From positions 62,001-126,000 of the forward strand of contig JAJZFB010000023.1 of assembly GCA_021805545.1 (NCBI GenBank): a DNA stretch of 64,000 nucleotides, written 5' to 3'. This stretch comes from Pseudomonadota bacterium. Its GTDB lineage: Bacteria > Pseudomonadota > Alphaproteobacteria > Acetobacterales > Acetobacteraceae. Made by a program: the position numbers and the translations under genes. The stretch's first letter is position 1; the number at the start of each line of letters is the position of its first letter. The notes beneath the pieces are model-generated. The model ran no database searches and was not told the DNA's origin. It saw only the letters and a list, made by a program, of their open reading frames with translations. Below are positions 27,503 to 36,383 of this stretch, piece by piece.

Positions 27503-28336
27503 ATGGATATCGTGAACATCAACCGACTTGCGCAAACCCCCCTTAAGCAGAACATTGGAAGCAGAATTCATAACCGCAAGGATGAGTTGCTTAGTGGCGA
27601 CCTAACGTCCGAGATATTAGAGCTTCTGGAGCAGCGCGGTGTTCTTTTATTTCCTGAAATAGACTTCACCGATGCCGAGCAAGTCAAATTCACCAAGATG
27701 ATGGGACAATTTCTACCAGAAATCGACGGCGAAGAGGTCTATAATATTTCTCTCGATAATAAAGTGAATCGAAAATCAGACTATCTTAAAGGATCGCTCT
27801 ACTGGCATATCGATGGAACAATGAACAAACGTCCTATCGGGGCAGCCTTGCTTTCCAGCAAAAAGCTGGCAACTTGGGGCGGAAATACAGAATTCTGCAA
27901 TACGTACGCTGCATATGAAGCTCTCGATGATGACACGAAAAAGAAGATCGAGTATTTGCGTGTGGCACATTCAGCTTGGACCACTTTGTTTTATTACGAT
28001 CCACAGCCAAGCCAGGCGAAGCTGGAAGAAATGATGGCAATCGGCGAGACTGAATTGCCCCTCGTCTGGACGCACACATCCGGACGCAAATCGCTCGTAC
28101 TCGGTGCTACGGCACATCATGTTATTGGCATGGACTGGACAGAAAGCGCTTCCCTGCTCAATGGCCTGCGGGAATGGGCAACAAGCGAGCCATTCCGCTA
28201 TTCGCACGAGTGGAAGCTGGGGGATGCCGTGATGTGGGACAATACCGGCACCATGCACCGTGCCATGCCCTATGACCCCGATTGCGGCCGCCTGCTTCAT
28301 CGCACCAAAACCGCCGGCGTAGAACCAATTGCCTGA
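27503..28336 (+). CDS. TauD/TfdA-family dioxygenase (second copy)
   Basis: The ATG at 27503 has TGGAGGA at about 7 bases; the protein has 277 residues. The iron ligands are H102 and D104 (WHID) and H252 (MHRAMPYD), with Arg267 or Arg263 likely to bind 2-oxoglutarate. It is only distantly like the first copy, so the two are not a recent duplication. It sits between two Rieske genes in the same orientation and probably in the same transcript. Confidence 0.87.
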   Translation: MDIVNINRLAQTPLKQNIGSRIHNRKDELLSGDLTSEILELLEQRGVLLFPEIDFTDAEQVKFTKMMGQFLPEIDGEEVYNISLDNKVNRKSDYLKGSLYWHIDGTMNKRPIGAALLSSKKLATWGGNTEFCNTYAAYEALDDDTKKKIEYLRVAHSAWTTLFYYDPQPSQAKLEEMMAIGETELPLVWTHTSGRKSLVLGATAHHVIGMDWTESASLLNGLREWATSEPFRYSHEWKLGDAVMWDNTGTMHRAMPYDPDCGRLLHRTKTAGVEPIA

Positions 28337-28363
28337 GGCGCCACCTTTTACAAGGAAATGACA

Positions 28364-29770
28364 ATGGCCGACATGGAATATAGAGAGCGTGATAGGGCAG
28401 AAGACAGGCTCATAATTACCAATCCGGCGAAAATTCCAGCCGGACGGTATTACGATGAAGAGTTTTTTCAGTTGGAAGCTGAGCGGCTATGGGCGCATAC
28501 TTGGCAAATGGCCGCCAGGATTGAGCAGATCCCCAATGTCGGTGACTGGGTTGATTACACCATTCTCGGAAAATCCGTTATCATCGTGCGTACGATAGAG
28601 GGCATTAGAGCGTTCCATAATCATTGCCGCCATCGTGGTGTTCCACTCACGGAAGGAGCTCACGGAAATTGCAAAGGCAAAGGATTTATATGCCCTTTCC
28701 ACGGCTGGCGATGGAACATGGAAGGCGAATGCACTTTTGTCTATGGCAGGCACCTCTTCGGAGAAGAGATGCTTGAGCAACGGGAGCTTTCCTTACGCCC
28801 TTGCCGATCTGAAATATGGGGGGGATGTGTATTCATAAATTTTGACGACAATGCTTCCAGTTTCCGGGAATCTATTGGTCCCGTCGCGGAGCGGCTGGAG
28901 GCGCATGGTGTAGACAACCTGCGTGCGGAATGGTGGTATGCAACTGTTCTGCCATCGAATTGGAAAATTGCTATGGAAGCCTTCATGGAAGGCTATCATG
29001 TAATGAAAACACATCCGCAGCTGCAACGTACCGTGCCGATTCTCTATAATTCGCGATATGGAATGGATACTGGTGGAATCGGTGCGGCGGTCGACCCGTC
29101 CCTCAGTGTGGCTGAGAATATATTCGCCCAATACCAGCATCTGGAGTTGCTGAGCAAGGGAATGGCCGGCATGGTGCATGAAAAAGAGCTGGCGATCGCA
29201 GGGCAATTGCTCGATATGCCGCTACCGGATGATCCGGCCCAAGCCGTGCAAGCCTGGTACCATTCGTTGCAAGCGCAAATCACAAAGCAATTACGCGCCG
29301 CTGGCGAAGATGTACCAGATCTCAACGCGGTTTGCGAATCACATCCGTTGAATGCGGTTGAGTTTCTTTTTCCAAATTACTTCCTTCTGCCGTTCTTCAC
29401 CTCCATGTCTTCCTACCGTATCAGGCCACTCGGCCCAGAGAGCTGCCTGTTTGAAATCTGGTCGTTGACCCAACACCCCAAGGGCAAAGAGCCTGCGCCT
29501 GTTATGAATCCAACAAAGCTACCATACGATAGTTCAGATTTTCCGATGATTCCGCGTCAGGACTATTCAAATATTCCATTGCAGCAAAAGGGGCTGCACT
29601 CACAAGGGTTTGAGTTCATGCGGCTGGCCAAATCCATCGAAGGGCTCATCAGCAACTATCAACGTCTTATCGATGGTTATATCAAGCGCCTACCGGCTGA
29701 GCGCTTGGCCAAGGCAACCCATAAATTGGGCGGAAATTTCGACGGCGCAATAGAGGATCTTGGCCTATAA
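28364..29770 (+). CDS. Rieske non-heme iron oxygenase, alpha subunit (second copy)
   Basis: The ATG at 28364 is preferred over 28358 because AAGGAA then has proper spacing; the protein has 468 residues. The Rieske centre is C88-x-H90 and C110-x2-H113 (19-residue loop). The iron site is EAFMEGYHVMKTH with H212 and H217 and, as in the first copy, Glu (209) in place of the usual bridging Asp. A late Asp in RQDYSNI is the likely third ligand. It is the last gene of the oxygenase run; no partner electron-transfer genes follow. Confidence 0.88.
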   Translation: MADMEYRERDRAEDRLIITNPAKIPAGRYYDEEFFQLEAERLWAHTWQMAARIEQIPNVGDWVDYTILGKSVIIVRTIEGIRAFHNHCRHRGVPLTEGAHGNCKGKGFICPFHGWRWNMEGECTFVYGRHLFGEEMLEQRELSLRPCRSEIWGGCVFINFDDNASSFRESIGPVAERLEAHGVDNLRAEWWYATVLPSNWKIAMEAFMEGYHVMKTHPQLQRTVPILYNSRYGMDTGGIGAAVDPSLSVAENIFAQYQHLELLSKGMAGMVHEKELAIAGQLLDMPLPDDPAQAVQAWYHSLQAQITKQLRAAGEDVPDLNAVCESHPLNAVEFLFPNYFLLPFFTSMSSYRIRPLGPESCLFEIWSLTQHPKGKEPAPVMNPTKLPYDSSDFPMIPRQDYSNIPLQQKGLHSQGFEFMRLAKSIEGLISNYQRLIDGYIKRLPAERLAKATHKLGGNFDGAIEDLGL

Positions 29771-29891
29771 TGCATGGGTGGGGCTTCAATCTCTTGCGCA
29801 TGCACGCCATCTCTGGCTAGCAACAGCACCTTCGCGGACGGCGGCATTGTCATGCCACCGTCTGGCGTGGTGCCAGTGCCATACCTTCTCA

Positions 29892-30227
29892 TCAAGCCCG
29901 CGCCCGCAGGCGGTATCGTTGTGGTCCAACACCAAATTGGCGCATAAACGCCGCCCTCATCACATTCACGTTCAAAAATCCGCTGCGGCTTGCCACGCGC
30001 TTCAGCGGCATATCGGAATTTGCGAGCAATCGTGCGGCCAGGCTTGTACGCGCCTCTTCAACAAACACGCGCGGCGTCATGCCTGTTTGTTCCCTAAAAA
30101 CCCGTGTAAAGTGCCGTACACTCATGGCAGCCCGGCCGGCCAGGGCATTTACCCCATGCTGATGCGGCAAATTCTCCAAAACCCAGCACTGTACAGCCTT
30201 TATACGCCCCTCATTGGCACACTTCAT
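29892..30227 (-). CDS. Stand-alone AraC/GlxA-type DNA-binding domain
   Basis: The ATG at 30227 follows an excellent GGAAGGAGG site. The 111-residue protein is just the double helix-turn-helix domain of AraC regulators (AGRAAMSVRHFTRVFREQTG and the second HTH around VASRSGFLN, ending in a GVGPQRYR-type motif). The ligand or amidotransferase-like N-terminal domain normally present (320 or so residues in GlxA types) is absent, and no remnant is visible upstream. It is convergent with the oxygenase run and is a candidate regulator of it. Confidence 0.8.
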   Translation of the reverse strand: MKCANEGRIKAVQCWVLENLPHQHGVNALAGRAAMSVRHFTRVFREQTGMTPRVFVEEARTSLAARLLANSDMPLKRVASRSGFLNVNVMRAAFMRQFGVGPQRYRLRARA

Positions 30228-30358
30228 CCTACCTCCTTCCGTCCATCGCGACCTCGCAGCTTTACATAGATAGTACACACTATCTAATTCTGGTCAATAT
30301 TCTGTAACGGCGTAAACCGGACGGTGAGCGGAAATTGGCCAAACCATGCAAGGCACAA

Positions 30359-30931
30359 TTATAAAGCCACACCCGCTGGCCGCCGCAAGGCACCGCCTGG
30401 GCTGGCATTTATCACGCAATATCGCTCCGCGGCATTTTTTTTCCGCTGCTCGATGGTAACCAGCAATCTCTGCTGCAATGCAGGGCCAAATCCAGGCAGA
30501 GACTGCAGCTTGCCAGCCGCGGCCGCGGCCTCCAGCTGCTCGATCGAGTCGATTCCGAGTTCAATATAGAGAAGATTGACCCGCCGGGGGCCAAGGCCTG
30601 GCAACAACAAAAGAGAGGCCAGCTTTTGCGGGAATATCTCGCCGATAACATCGAGCAAGTTGGGATGGCACCCGTGCGCAATGGCCAATATCTTCGCCGC
30701 AGCATTTGGGCCGATCCCTGGCATTGCAAGAATTGCCGCCTCGAATGCGTCACCATCGATCGTCCCGGCATTCATCTCCCGCACCCGCGCCGCAACACGC
30801 CGGTAGCATTGGCAAAGTACCGCGTCTCCCCCCTCAATCGTAAGCAAATCAGCGACAATGTCGAGCTGACGCGCGGTTTCGGTAATATCAACCTCCCTTT
30901 TTTCTGTCGAGGCTCTTTCCGGAATTGGCAT
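30359..30931 (-). CDS. Helix-hairpin-helix protein resembling the PolX N-terminus
   Basis: The ATG at 30931 has AGGAG at 8 bases and gives 190 residues. The sequence follows the N-terminal part of bacterial family-X DNA polymerase: an 8-kDa-like domain (QLDIVADLLTIEGGD..., CYRRVAARVREM) and three HhH motifs, MPGIGPNAAAKI, LPGLGPRRVNLLY and LPGFGPALQQRL. The polymerase palm and PHP exonuclease domains are absent and the gene ends cleanly. It could bind DNA ends or gaps, but this is inference. It is on the same strand as the AraC-like gene, about 130 bp apart. Confidence 0.72.
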   Translation of the reverse strand: MPIPERASTEKREVDITETARQLDIVADLLTIEGGDAVLCQCYRRVAARVREMNAGTIDGDAFEAAILAMPGIGPNAAAKILAIAHGCHPNLLDVIGEIFPQKLASLLLLPGLGPRRVNLLYIELGIDSIEQLEAAAAAGKLQSLPGFGPALQQRLLVTIEQRKKNAAERYCVINASPGGALRRPAGVAL

Positions 30932-31118
30932 ATTCTGGTCTCCTGCCCTTTGCTGTTTATTGCATGCCAAGCGGTATCATTTGTTAATTGTGCAGCTCAG
31001 CCCGCTTGCAACGCGCAATCCCAGAAACTAATATTATTCGTCAAATCATTCTTTTTAATTTTTTGATATGAAGTGCATCACCCTGTAACGTCTTACGTAA
31101 ACCCGGAACATAACTGGC

Positions 31119-33950
31119 CTAAATTTCGTGCCCTTTCCACGATGACATCATATGCACCAGCATGGCCAGTGACTTTACCCCCATCTTACGCATGACATTC
31201 TGCCGGTGGTGCTCCGTCGTCCGCTCGCTTATGCCTAAATCAGCCGCGATATTCTTGTTCAATTCGCCTTTTACAACGCGCGCCAGAACCTCGCGCTCGC
31301 GGCCAGTCAACCGCCCCAGCCGGGCGACAATATCTGCCTGCTGAGCCGGGTCCATCACCAGCGCCTCTCGCCCATGCCGCAAAGCGTTAGCGACACTCTG
31401 CAGCAACGCCGTGCCCTGCACGGGCTTACGTAGAAAATCCGCCGCGCCGTCCCGCAATGCCTCTGCCGCAATGGTCCAGTCAGCATCGCCACTGAGAATG
31501 ATAACCTGAGGCCACTCCATGAAGCCGCGCAGCCGTGCAAGTAACGCCATACCGCTCATGCCTGGCAAACCTATATCGGCAATGAGGCATTTGAACCGGC
31601 TGCGCCGCGCGTCCGCAAGATAGGCCTCGGCGGACAAAAAGCTCTCAACCTTATAGCCCCCAGGCTCCAATATGGCGCATATGGCGTCGCAAATGCCCGC
31701 GTCATCGTCGATAACGGCAAGCTCGGCATCGGGTGAGTGTGACACGGCCGGCGTTACCGCCAAATGCTGCCTTGCCCCCATGCCGCTATACCAGCTTGGG
31801 CGGTACAAGCGGATCGCATTTTCAATCACAGCCAGAAGATAAGCAGGATTTGCCGGCTTGGCGATAAACTGGCAGTTAGGGCCAGCCCTTTCAATATCAA
31901 CCAAGCCAGGATCTCGCGCGCTAAGAAGCAGAGAAGGAATTTTCCGGCGCATCAAGCTGGCGGCTTTTTGGATGATGCCAATCACGTCCATTCCCGCACC
32001 AGGATCATGATCCGCGACAATAATCAGCGCCACTCCAGGCGGTATATGCTCAAGCTCAGCGAGCGCCGTGGCACCGTCACTCACGGCAATGGAACAATAG
32101 CCTTCAATCTGCAGCAGGGCTTCAAGCGCGTCACGCTGCGTGGAATTGCTCTCCAACAGAAGAACATAGGGCAGGCCCGCACCAGAGTCCGGAACCGCAC
32201 CGTCAGGCTCCCCCCCGCCAACGATCAACTGATGTGGAATAACCAGGCTAAACACACTGCCCTTTCCGGGCATAGAACGCAGCTCCATTTTGTACCCAAG
32301 CTGCTCGGCGAAACGCCGGACAATATATAGCCCAAGCCCGCACCCCGAACGCTCAACGCCCTCATGGCGGCCACGCTGAAATTCGTTAAAAATAGAACCT
32401 GAATTTTCTGGCGGAATACCAATGCCAGTATCCCATATTTCCAGCAAAACATCGGCCCCGCGCCGCCGGCAACCCAGTAGAATTTTGCCTCTATCGGTAA
32501 ATTTAATGGCGTTAGACACAAGATTATCAAGTATGCGCGCAAGCAGCCGGCCGTCTCCCCGGACAAGGAAAGACGACTGAACGTGACGCAGTTCAAGCCC
32601 TTTAGCCATGGCGGCAGGCTCAAAGTCGCGCGCCACACGGGCAAGTATAGGCCCCAGGGCGAGGCTTTCCAGATCAACCTGCACGGCGCCGCTTTCAATC
32701 AGGTTTACATCCAGCAAGGAGTCCACCAGTTCCTGCATGTGGCCGACCGCGTTGCCCAATTTGATAAGGGTTGTATAGGCCTGTGGGTTGACCACCTGCC
32801 GCTCCATAACGGCTTTGAGAAGGCCAATGGTCTGCAGGGGTTGCCGCAAATCATGCCCCACGGCTGCCAGGAATTTGGTTTTCATTTTATTGGCCTGCTC
32901 AACGGCAAGCCGCGCCGCCCGCAGCTCTTCATTGGTCTTTATTTGCGCAATACGCTCCGCGGCCATCCTCAGGCAAACATCCGTAAGCCGCAAATCCCGT
33001 TCCGAAGGCACATGCGGCACCTTGAAATATGTGGAAAGAATATATTCAACAGCACCACCATGAACAAAAACCGGCGAGGATTGCATCGCGCGGAATCCCG
33101 CTTGCGCCATAAATTCTCTATCACTCCCGCAATTCTCGTTAAGCATCATATCGTCAACGATAATGCGTCTGCCCTCACGTAATGCCCGAGAATAGGCAGA
33201 ATCCTTGCGCGTATCCATCTGTGCGAAATATTCTAAAAATTGTGGTGGAAAATCCTTTTGTGCGGCAATTGGCAGTATGCCACGCACAGAATCATAAACT
33301 CGAATATCACCACAATCAGCCTTCTGAAGGCTCACCACAGCGTTTAGTATCTCGCTTAAAAAAGCTGCGAGATCGCCATTTTCAACCAGCCTGGCCGATC
33401 GTTCATGCAATATGCGCATAACGTCAAATTCACCGGCAGATGCTGGGCTCAAAATCAACCCGTTATAGTCATTCGCCTCGGCAACAGGCATTTCCAACTG
33501 CTCGATTTCATTTATATTTGCATAGACAATCATGATCCCTTTCGGTTCACCCGCCAACGCTTTGCGGGCAATAACCGAGCGTATATACCCGGCACCGCTC
33601 TCCCCCTGTTTCTTGCATTCACGCGGCGCACCCGTTGCAGCAACAGCCAATACATCCTTAACCAGATCCCCATCTAAGAATTTAGGTGCAACATCCATAA
33701 AAGGCCGCCCGGCATCGGTATCAGCCAAGGCAAACCAATCCCGAATTTTTGGCGTGAATAACTTAACCCTTAGGCTGGCATCCAATAAAATCGCGGCAAG
33801 CGGGGCACTTTCGAATGCGCCGAAAAGTTCGGCCGCCATCTGGCACTGCCGCGCCAAGCCTTCCCGCACCGCTATATTCGTGGCGATTCTTTCTTTGTTC
33901 AAGGCTGCACTTCCTAATTCAGCCGCATCTTCTCTTACAATCAGCCCCAT
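31119..33950 (-). CDS. Hybrid histidine kinase fused to a FixJ/NarL-type response regulator
   Basis: The 943-residue protein joins a whole two-component system in one chain: an N-terminal PAS-like domain (about 45-150), a GAF-like domain (about 185-335), HisKA with GHDLRQPL (His366), HATPase (N-box about 476-482, G-box around DTGIGIP and GCGLGLYIV), a first receiver domain with Asp647 but only one acidic residue at its active-site start, a second receiver with DDD at 748-750, Asp792 and Lys842, and a C-terminal LuxR-type HTH (LTGREREVLARV, TTEHHRQNVMRKMGV). There is no membrane helix, so it senses in the cytosol. It is divergent from the small gene at 34439. Confidence 0.9.
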   Translation of the reverse strand: MGLIVREDAAELGSAALNKERIATNIAVREGLARQCQMAAELFGAFESAPLAAILLDASLRVKLFTPKIRDWFALADTDAGRPFMDVAPKFLDGDLVKDVLAVAATGAPRECKKQGESGAGYIRSVIARKALAGEPKGIMIVYANINEIEQLEMPVAEANDYNGLILSPASAGEFDVMRILHERSARLVENGDLAAFLSEILNAVVSLQKADCGDIRVYDSVRGILPIAAQKDFPPQFLEYFAQMDTRKDSAYSRALREGRRIIVDDMMLNENCGSDREFMAQAGFRAMQSSPVFVHGGAVEYILSTYFKVPHVPSERDLRLTDVCLRMAAERIAQIKTNEELRAARLAVEQANKMKTKFLAAVGHDLRQPLQTIGLLKAVMERQVVNPQAYTTLIKLGNAVGHMQELVDSLLDVNLIESGAVQVDLESLALGPILARVARDFEPAAMAKGLELRHVQSSFLVRGDGRLLARILDNLVSNAIKFTDRGKILLGCRRRGADVLLEIWDTGIGIPPENSGSIFNEFQRGRHEGVERSGCGLGLYIVRRFAEQLGYKMELRSMPGKGSVFSLVIPHQLIVGGGEPDGAVPDSGAGLPYVLLLESNSTQRDALEALLQIEGYCSIAVSDGATALAELEHIPPGVALIIVADHDPGAGMDVIGIIQKAASLMRRKIPSLLLSARDPGLVDIERAGPNCQFIAKPANPAYLLAVIENAIRLYRPSWYSGMGARQHLAVTPAVSHSPDAELAVIDDDAGICDAICAILEPGGYKVESFLSAEAYLADARRSRFKCLIADIGLPGMSGMALLARLRGFMEWPQVIILSGDADWTIAAEALRDGAADFLRKPVQGTALLQSVANALRHGREALVMDPAQQADIVARLGRLTGREREVLARVVKGELNKNIAADLGISERTTEHHRQNVMRKMGVKSLAMLVHMMSSWKGHEI

Positions 33951-34107
33951 GCCTCACCGCCCCAGCTTTACAGCCCGAATGCCTTGAGAAATCCACTATA
34001 TTCCTTAATAGAAACAAATATTCTAAACAATATCAGCCCCACAAAACTCTTCACAATATCGCAATAGCTTAGAATGGAATCTTTATAACCCGTGGCAGCA
34101 TGGCAGG

Positions 34108-34121
34108 TTTAGCGCGCTAAA
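34108..34121. promoter_or_regulatory. Perfect 14-bp palindrome
   Basis: TTTAGCGCGCTAAA reads the same on both strands and lies about 160 bp upstream of the kinase start; a plausible operator for a dimeric regulator. Confidence 0.4.
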
Positions 34122-34172
34122 TCCGCCGCAGCGAGGCCATTCAAGGTACTACAGCCAGCAGCATGCCAGCCC

Positions 34173-34197
34173 CGGACTTAGGGAAGTCCGCCATTTT
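34173..34197 (+). terminator. Short terminator-like hairpin
   Basis: CGGACTT (34173-34179) and AAGTCCG (34184-34190) with loop AGGG are followed by CCA and five T. With no gene ending here, it could close a small RNA or act as an attenuator for the small gene downstream. Confidence 0.4.
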
Positions 34198-34207
34198 TGT
34201 TTCTTCC

Positions 34208-34282
34208 CAGTCTTTTACTTTTACATATCCGGCCAAGTTTTTAATGGCGAAACTCGAAGGCTAGTATACAGTCTTTTACTTT
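34208..34282. repeat. 14-bp direct repeat pair
   Basis: CAGTCTTTTACTTT occurs at 34208-34221 and again at 34269-34282, start to start 61 bp, close to six helical turns. This spacing fits paired binding sites for one regulator. Confidence 0.55.
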
Positions 34283-34438
34283 ATGAATCTATTTTTCGAT
34301 TTGTAAACCATATGCGATATAAGTAAAGAAAATATCCATGCAATTAAGTAGAAATACCTAGGTGAAATCCGAGACTTGGCTTCCCAGATAAGAGCGTCAG
34401 TATGGAGCCGCCTTTCATTATAACAAAGAGAAGTCGCC

Positions 34439-34708
34439 ATGAACGAGCTTCAAATATGGATTTGCGAAGAGAACATCCAAAGGTTTCAAGCCCAACTTTA
34501 TAAGGTACGGGATGAGGAGCGTAGAAAACTCATCGTCAGGCTTCTGGAAGAAGAACGGGAAATGCTCAGAAAGTTCACGCAAGGAGACGGGGTTGCACAA
34601 CCCTCTGGGCGGGAACAGGCCCAGGGTGCAACCAGTGGTAATGCAACCATTACACCATGCCAAATTGCAGAATCTTATGGAAAATACAATAGGTTTATTG
34701 ATACATAG
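34439..34708 (+). CDS. Small charged helical protein
   Basis: The 89-residue protein begins after a GAGAAG site. Residues 1-50 are a highly charged amphipathic helix region (ENIQRFQAQLYKVRDEERRKLIVRLL) of a type often found in small proteins next to two-component regulators; the C-terminus is polar and unstructured. No function is known to me. It is divergent from the hybrid kinase and 129 bp before the sigma-54 activator, possibly in the same transcript. Confidence 0.65.
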   Translation: MNELQIWICEENIQRFQAQLYKVRDEERRKLIVRLLEEEREMLRKFTQGDGVAQPSGREQAQGATSGNATITPCQIAESYGKYNRFIDT

Positions 34709-34837
34709 AAGCTGTCCGGGCTTAATAATTCAACTTTCCGTTGCGAATATGAAGCCGCCAGCAATTATACAGCGAAGTGCCACCCCATCTACGGCAGGGG
34801 CGGATGTTATGAAATATAAACAATGAGATGAATTGTG

Positions 34838-35971
34838 ATGACAGGCTTCAAATCTGCTTATCCGTCTCAGAACATGCCGCCACAAACGCATGGTGTGCGA
34901 AACGACGCCCATGGTCAATATGCTGCGGCGCAAAAATTTAACACCTCGTCTACAGCGATGCAATCGCTTGGCGGAAAAAAATCGCAGGCTGCACCACCCG
35001 GAGATGAATTCATGGTGGGCGACAGCCCAGCAATGCGGGAAGTGTTCGACCGCATTCGCAGGCAGGCTCCCACCAGCGCGCCCATTCTAATTACCGGTGA
35101 AAGCGGCACAGGCAAAGAACTCGCGGCAAGGGCAATCCACCAGCATTCAGCCTTTCGCGAAGGAAAATTCGTTGCCATCAACTGCGCGTCTCTTCCAGCC
35201 ACTCTCATAGCCTCTGAGTTGTTTGGCTACGAGAAAGGCGCCTTTACGGGTGCTAACAACCGGAAGATCGGCCTCATCGAACTGGCGGATAAAGGTACGC
35301 TGTTTCTGGATGAAATTGGCGACCTGCCGCTCGACCTGCAAGGGCACTTGCTGCGTTTCCTCCAAGAGGGAACAATCACCCGGGTCGGCGGGCACCAGTC
35401 AATTTCTGTTAGCGCCAGAATCATCTCCGCGACTCATGTCGATTTACGCCGCGCAATTGAAACTGGGCAATTCCGTGAAGATCTATATTACAGGCTCAAT
35501 GTCTTACCTCTTCACATGCCAGCGCTACGAGACCGCGATGGCGACCTGCAATTGCTCGCGCGGTTCTTCGTCTACAAACTGGCGGAAGAATTAGGCCGTG
35601 AGGTAACCGGATTCACCCCCGACGCGCAGGCAATGATCGAAACCTACCCGTGGCCTGGCAATATACGTGAAATGATCTCCGCAATACGCCGCGCGATTGT
35701 CATGGGGCGTGGGACGCTCATCTCCGCATCCGAACTGGCTTTGGAATCCCTGCCGGCATTTTCCCGCGCCAGAAACCGCCTGGTGACTACCTCCGAGCTC
35801 CGGTACACACCAGGCTCGGAGCAGGAAAGATCGATGCTCCAGGCAGCCATTTCACTACACCACAATAATTTCAGCGCTGCAGCCCGCGACCTCAATGTTT
35901 CGCGCGTGACCCTTTACAGAATGATGAAGAGGCATGGGTTGAAGCGCCTCTCACACCTTCAGCCAAAATAA
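34838..35971 (+). CDS. Sigma-54-dependent activator without a receiver domain
   Basis: The 377-residue protein has a short low-complexity N-terminus (residues 1-60) instead of a receiver, PAS or GAF domain, then the AAA+ domain with Walker A GESGTGKE (87-94), the sigma-54 contact loop GAFTGA (134-139), Walker [13 protein letters not shown] (153-164) and the [11 protein letters not shown] arginine-finger region, and a Fis-type HTH at the C-terminus ([22 protein letters not shown]). It remodels RNA polymerase-sigma-54 from upstream sites. A perfect sigma-54 promoter lies 2.9 kb away in front of the amyloid-like operon, its most likely target. The ATG at 34838 is preferred over the GTG at 34835. 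Confidence 0.93.
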   Translation: MTGFKSAYPSQNMPPQTHGVRNDAHGQYAAAQKFNTSSTAMQSLGGKKSQAAPPGDEFMVGDSPAMREVFDRIRRQAPTSAPILITGESGTGKELAARAIHQHSAFREGKFVAINCASLPATLIASELFGYEKGAFTGANNRKIGLIELADKGTLFLDEIGDLPLDLQGHLLRFLQEGTITRVGGHQSISVSARIISATHVDLRRAIETGQFREDLYYRLNVLPLHMPALRDRDGDLQLLARFFVYKLAEELGREVTGFTPDAQAMIETYPWPGNIREMISAIRRAIVMGRGTLISASELALESLPAFSRARNRLVTTSELRYTPGSEQERSMLQAAISLHHNNFSAAARDLNVSRVTLYRMMKRHGLKRLSHLQPK

Positions 35972-35982
35972 AACAGCCAAAA

Positions 35983-36009
35983 AAAATGCGGGGCCTGGCC
36001 CCGCATTTT
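35983..36009. terminator. Bidirectional terminator
   Basis: A perfect 13-bp inverted repeat around a single T (35983-35995 and 35997-36009) with A/T runs on both sides serves the activator gene on the plus strand and, with a longer T run, the convergent secreted-protein operon. Confidence 0.9.
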
Positions 36010-36027
36010 GCCGCATCTAAAGGCCGC

Positions 36028-36348
36028 CTATTGCGGCACGCCATTCACCGTAACAGTAACACGAAATCCTGGAATGGATTTTGGAACGTTACCGGGATTT
36101 TTGGCAATCTCGTCCCACAAAACAACATTGCCCGTACTCGGAGATGCGGGACTGGCCTTCGCTAAAAGCAGACCCATGCCAGAAACATGGCGCATCGCCT
36201 GGTCCGCCAATGGCGCAATCCCAATAAGGGCAGCAGGCAAACTCTGCGCTGTTTGCGCCATCACCGGCTGGGGTATATTCGCCGCGGCAAACCCCAGCAC
36301 TAAAAATGTTCGGTATATACGCCGCTTCCATAAGGACTGCATATTCAT
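36028..36348 (-). CDS. Small exported protein with a double-glycine-like motif
   Basis: The 106-residue protein has a signal peptide (cleavage near VMA-QT, residue 31). Residues 47-59, LADQAMRHVSGMG, align without gaps to LSDNDLSHIRGGF at the same positions in the next gene upstream, with GM in place of GG. The rest shows no known domain. It is the last gene of the operon containing a C39 peptidase and the amyloid-like proteins, so it may be a processed substrate or accessory factor. Confidence 0.65.
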   Translation of the reverse strand: MNMQSLWKRRIYRTFLVLGFAAANIPQPVMAQTAQSLPAALIGIAPLADQAMRHVSGMGLLLAKASPASPSTGNVVLWDEIAKNPGNVPKSIPGFRVTVTVNGVPQ

Positions 36349-36383
36349 CTTATCCCGGCTAATTCACCCATGGCTGGTTTAAC

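Larger units (their letters stand above)
33951..34438. other. Long divergent regulatory region
   Basis: 488 bp without a gene between the hybrid kinase and the small protein. It contains a 14-bp palindrome, a short hairpin with a T run and a 14-bp direct repeat, all listed separately, and is AT-rich from about 34195 to 34360. Confidence 0.5.
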
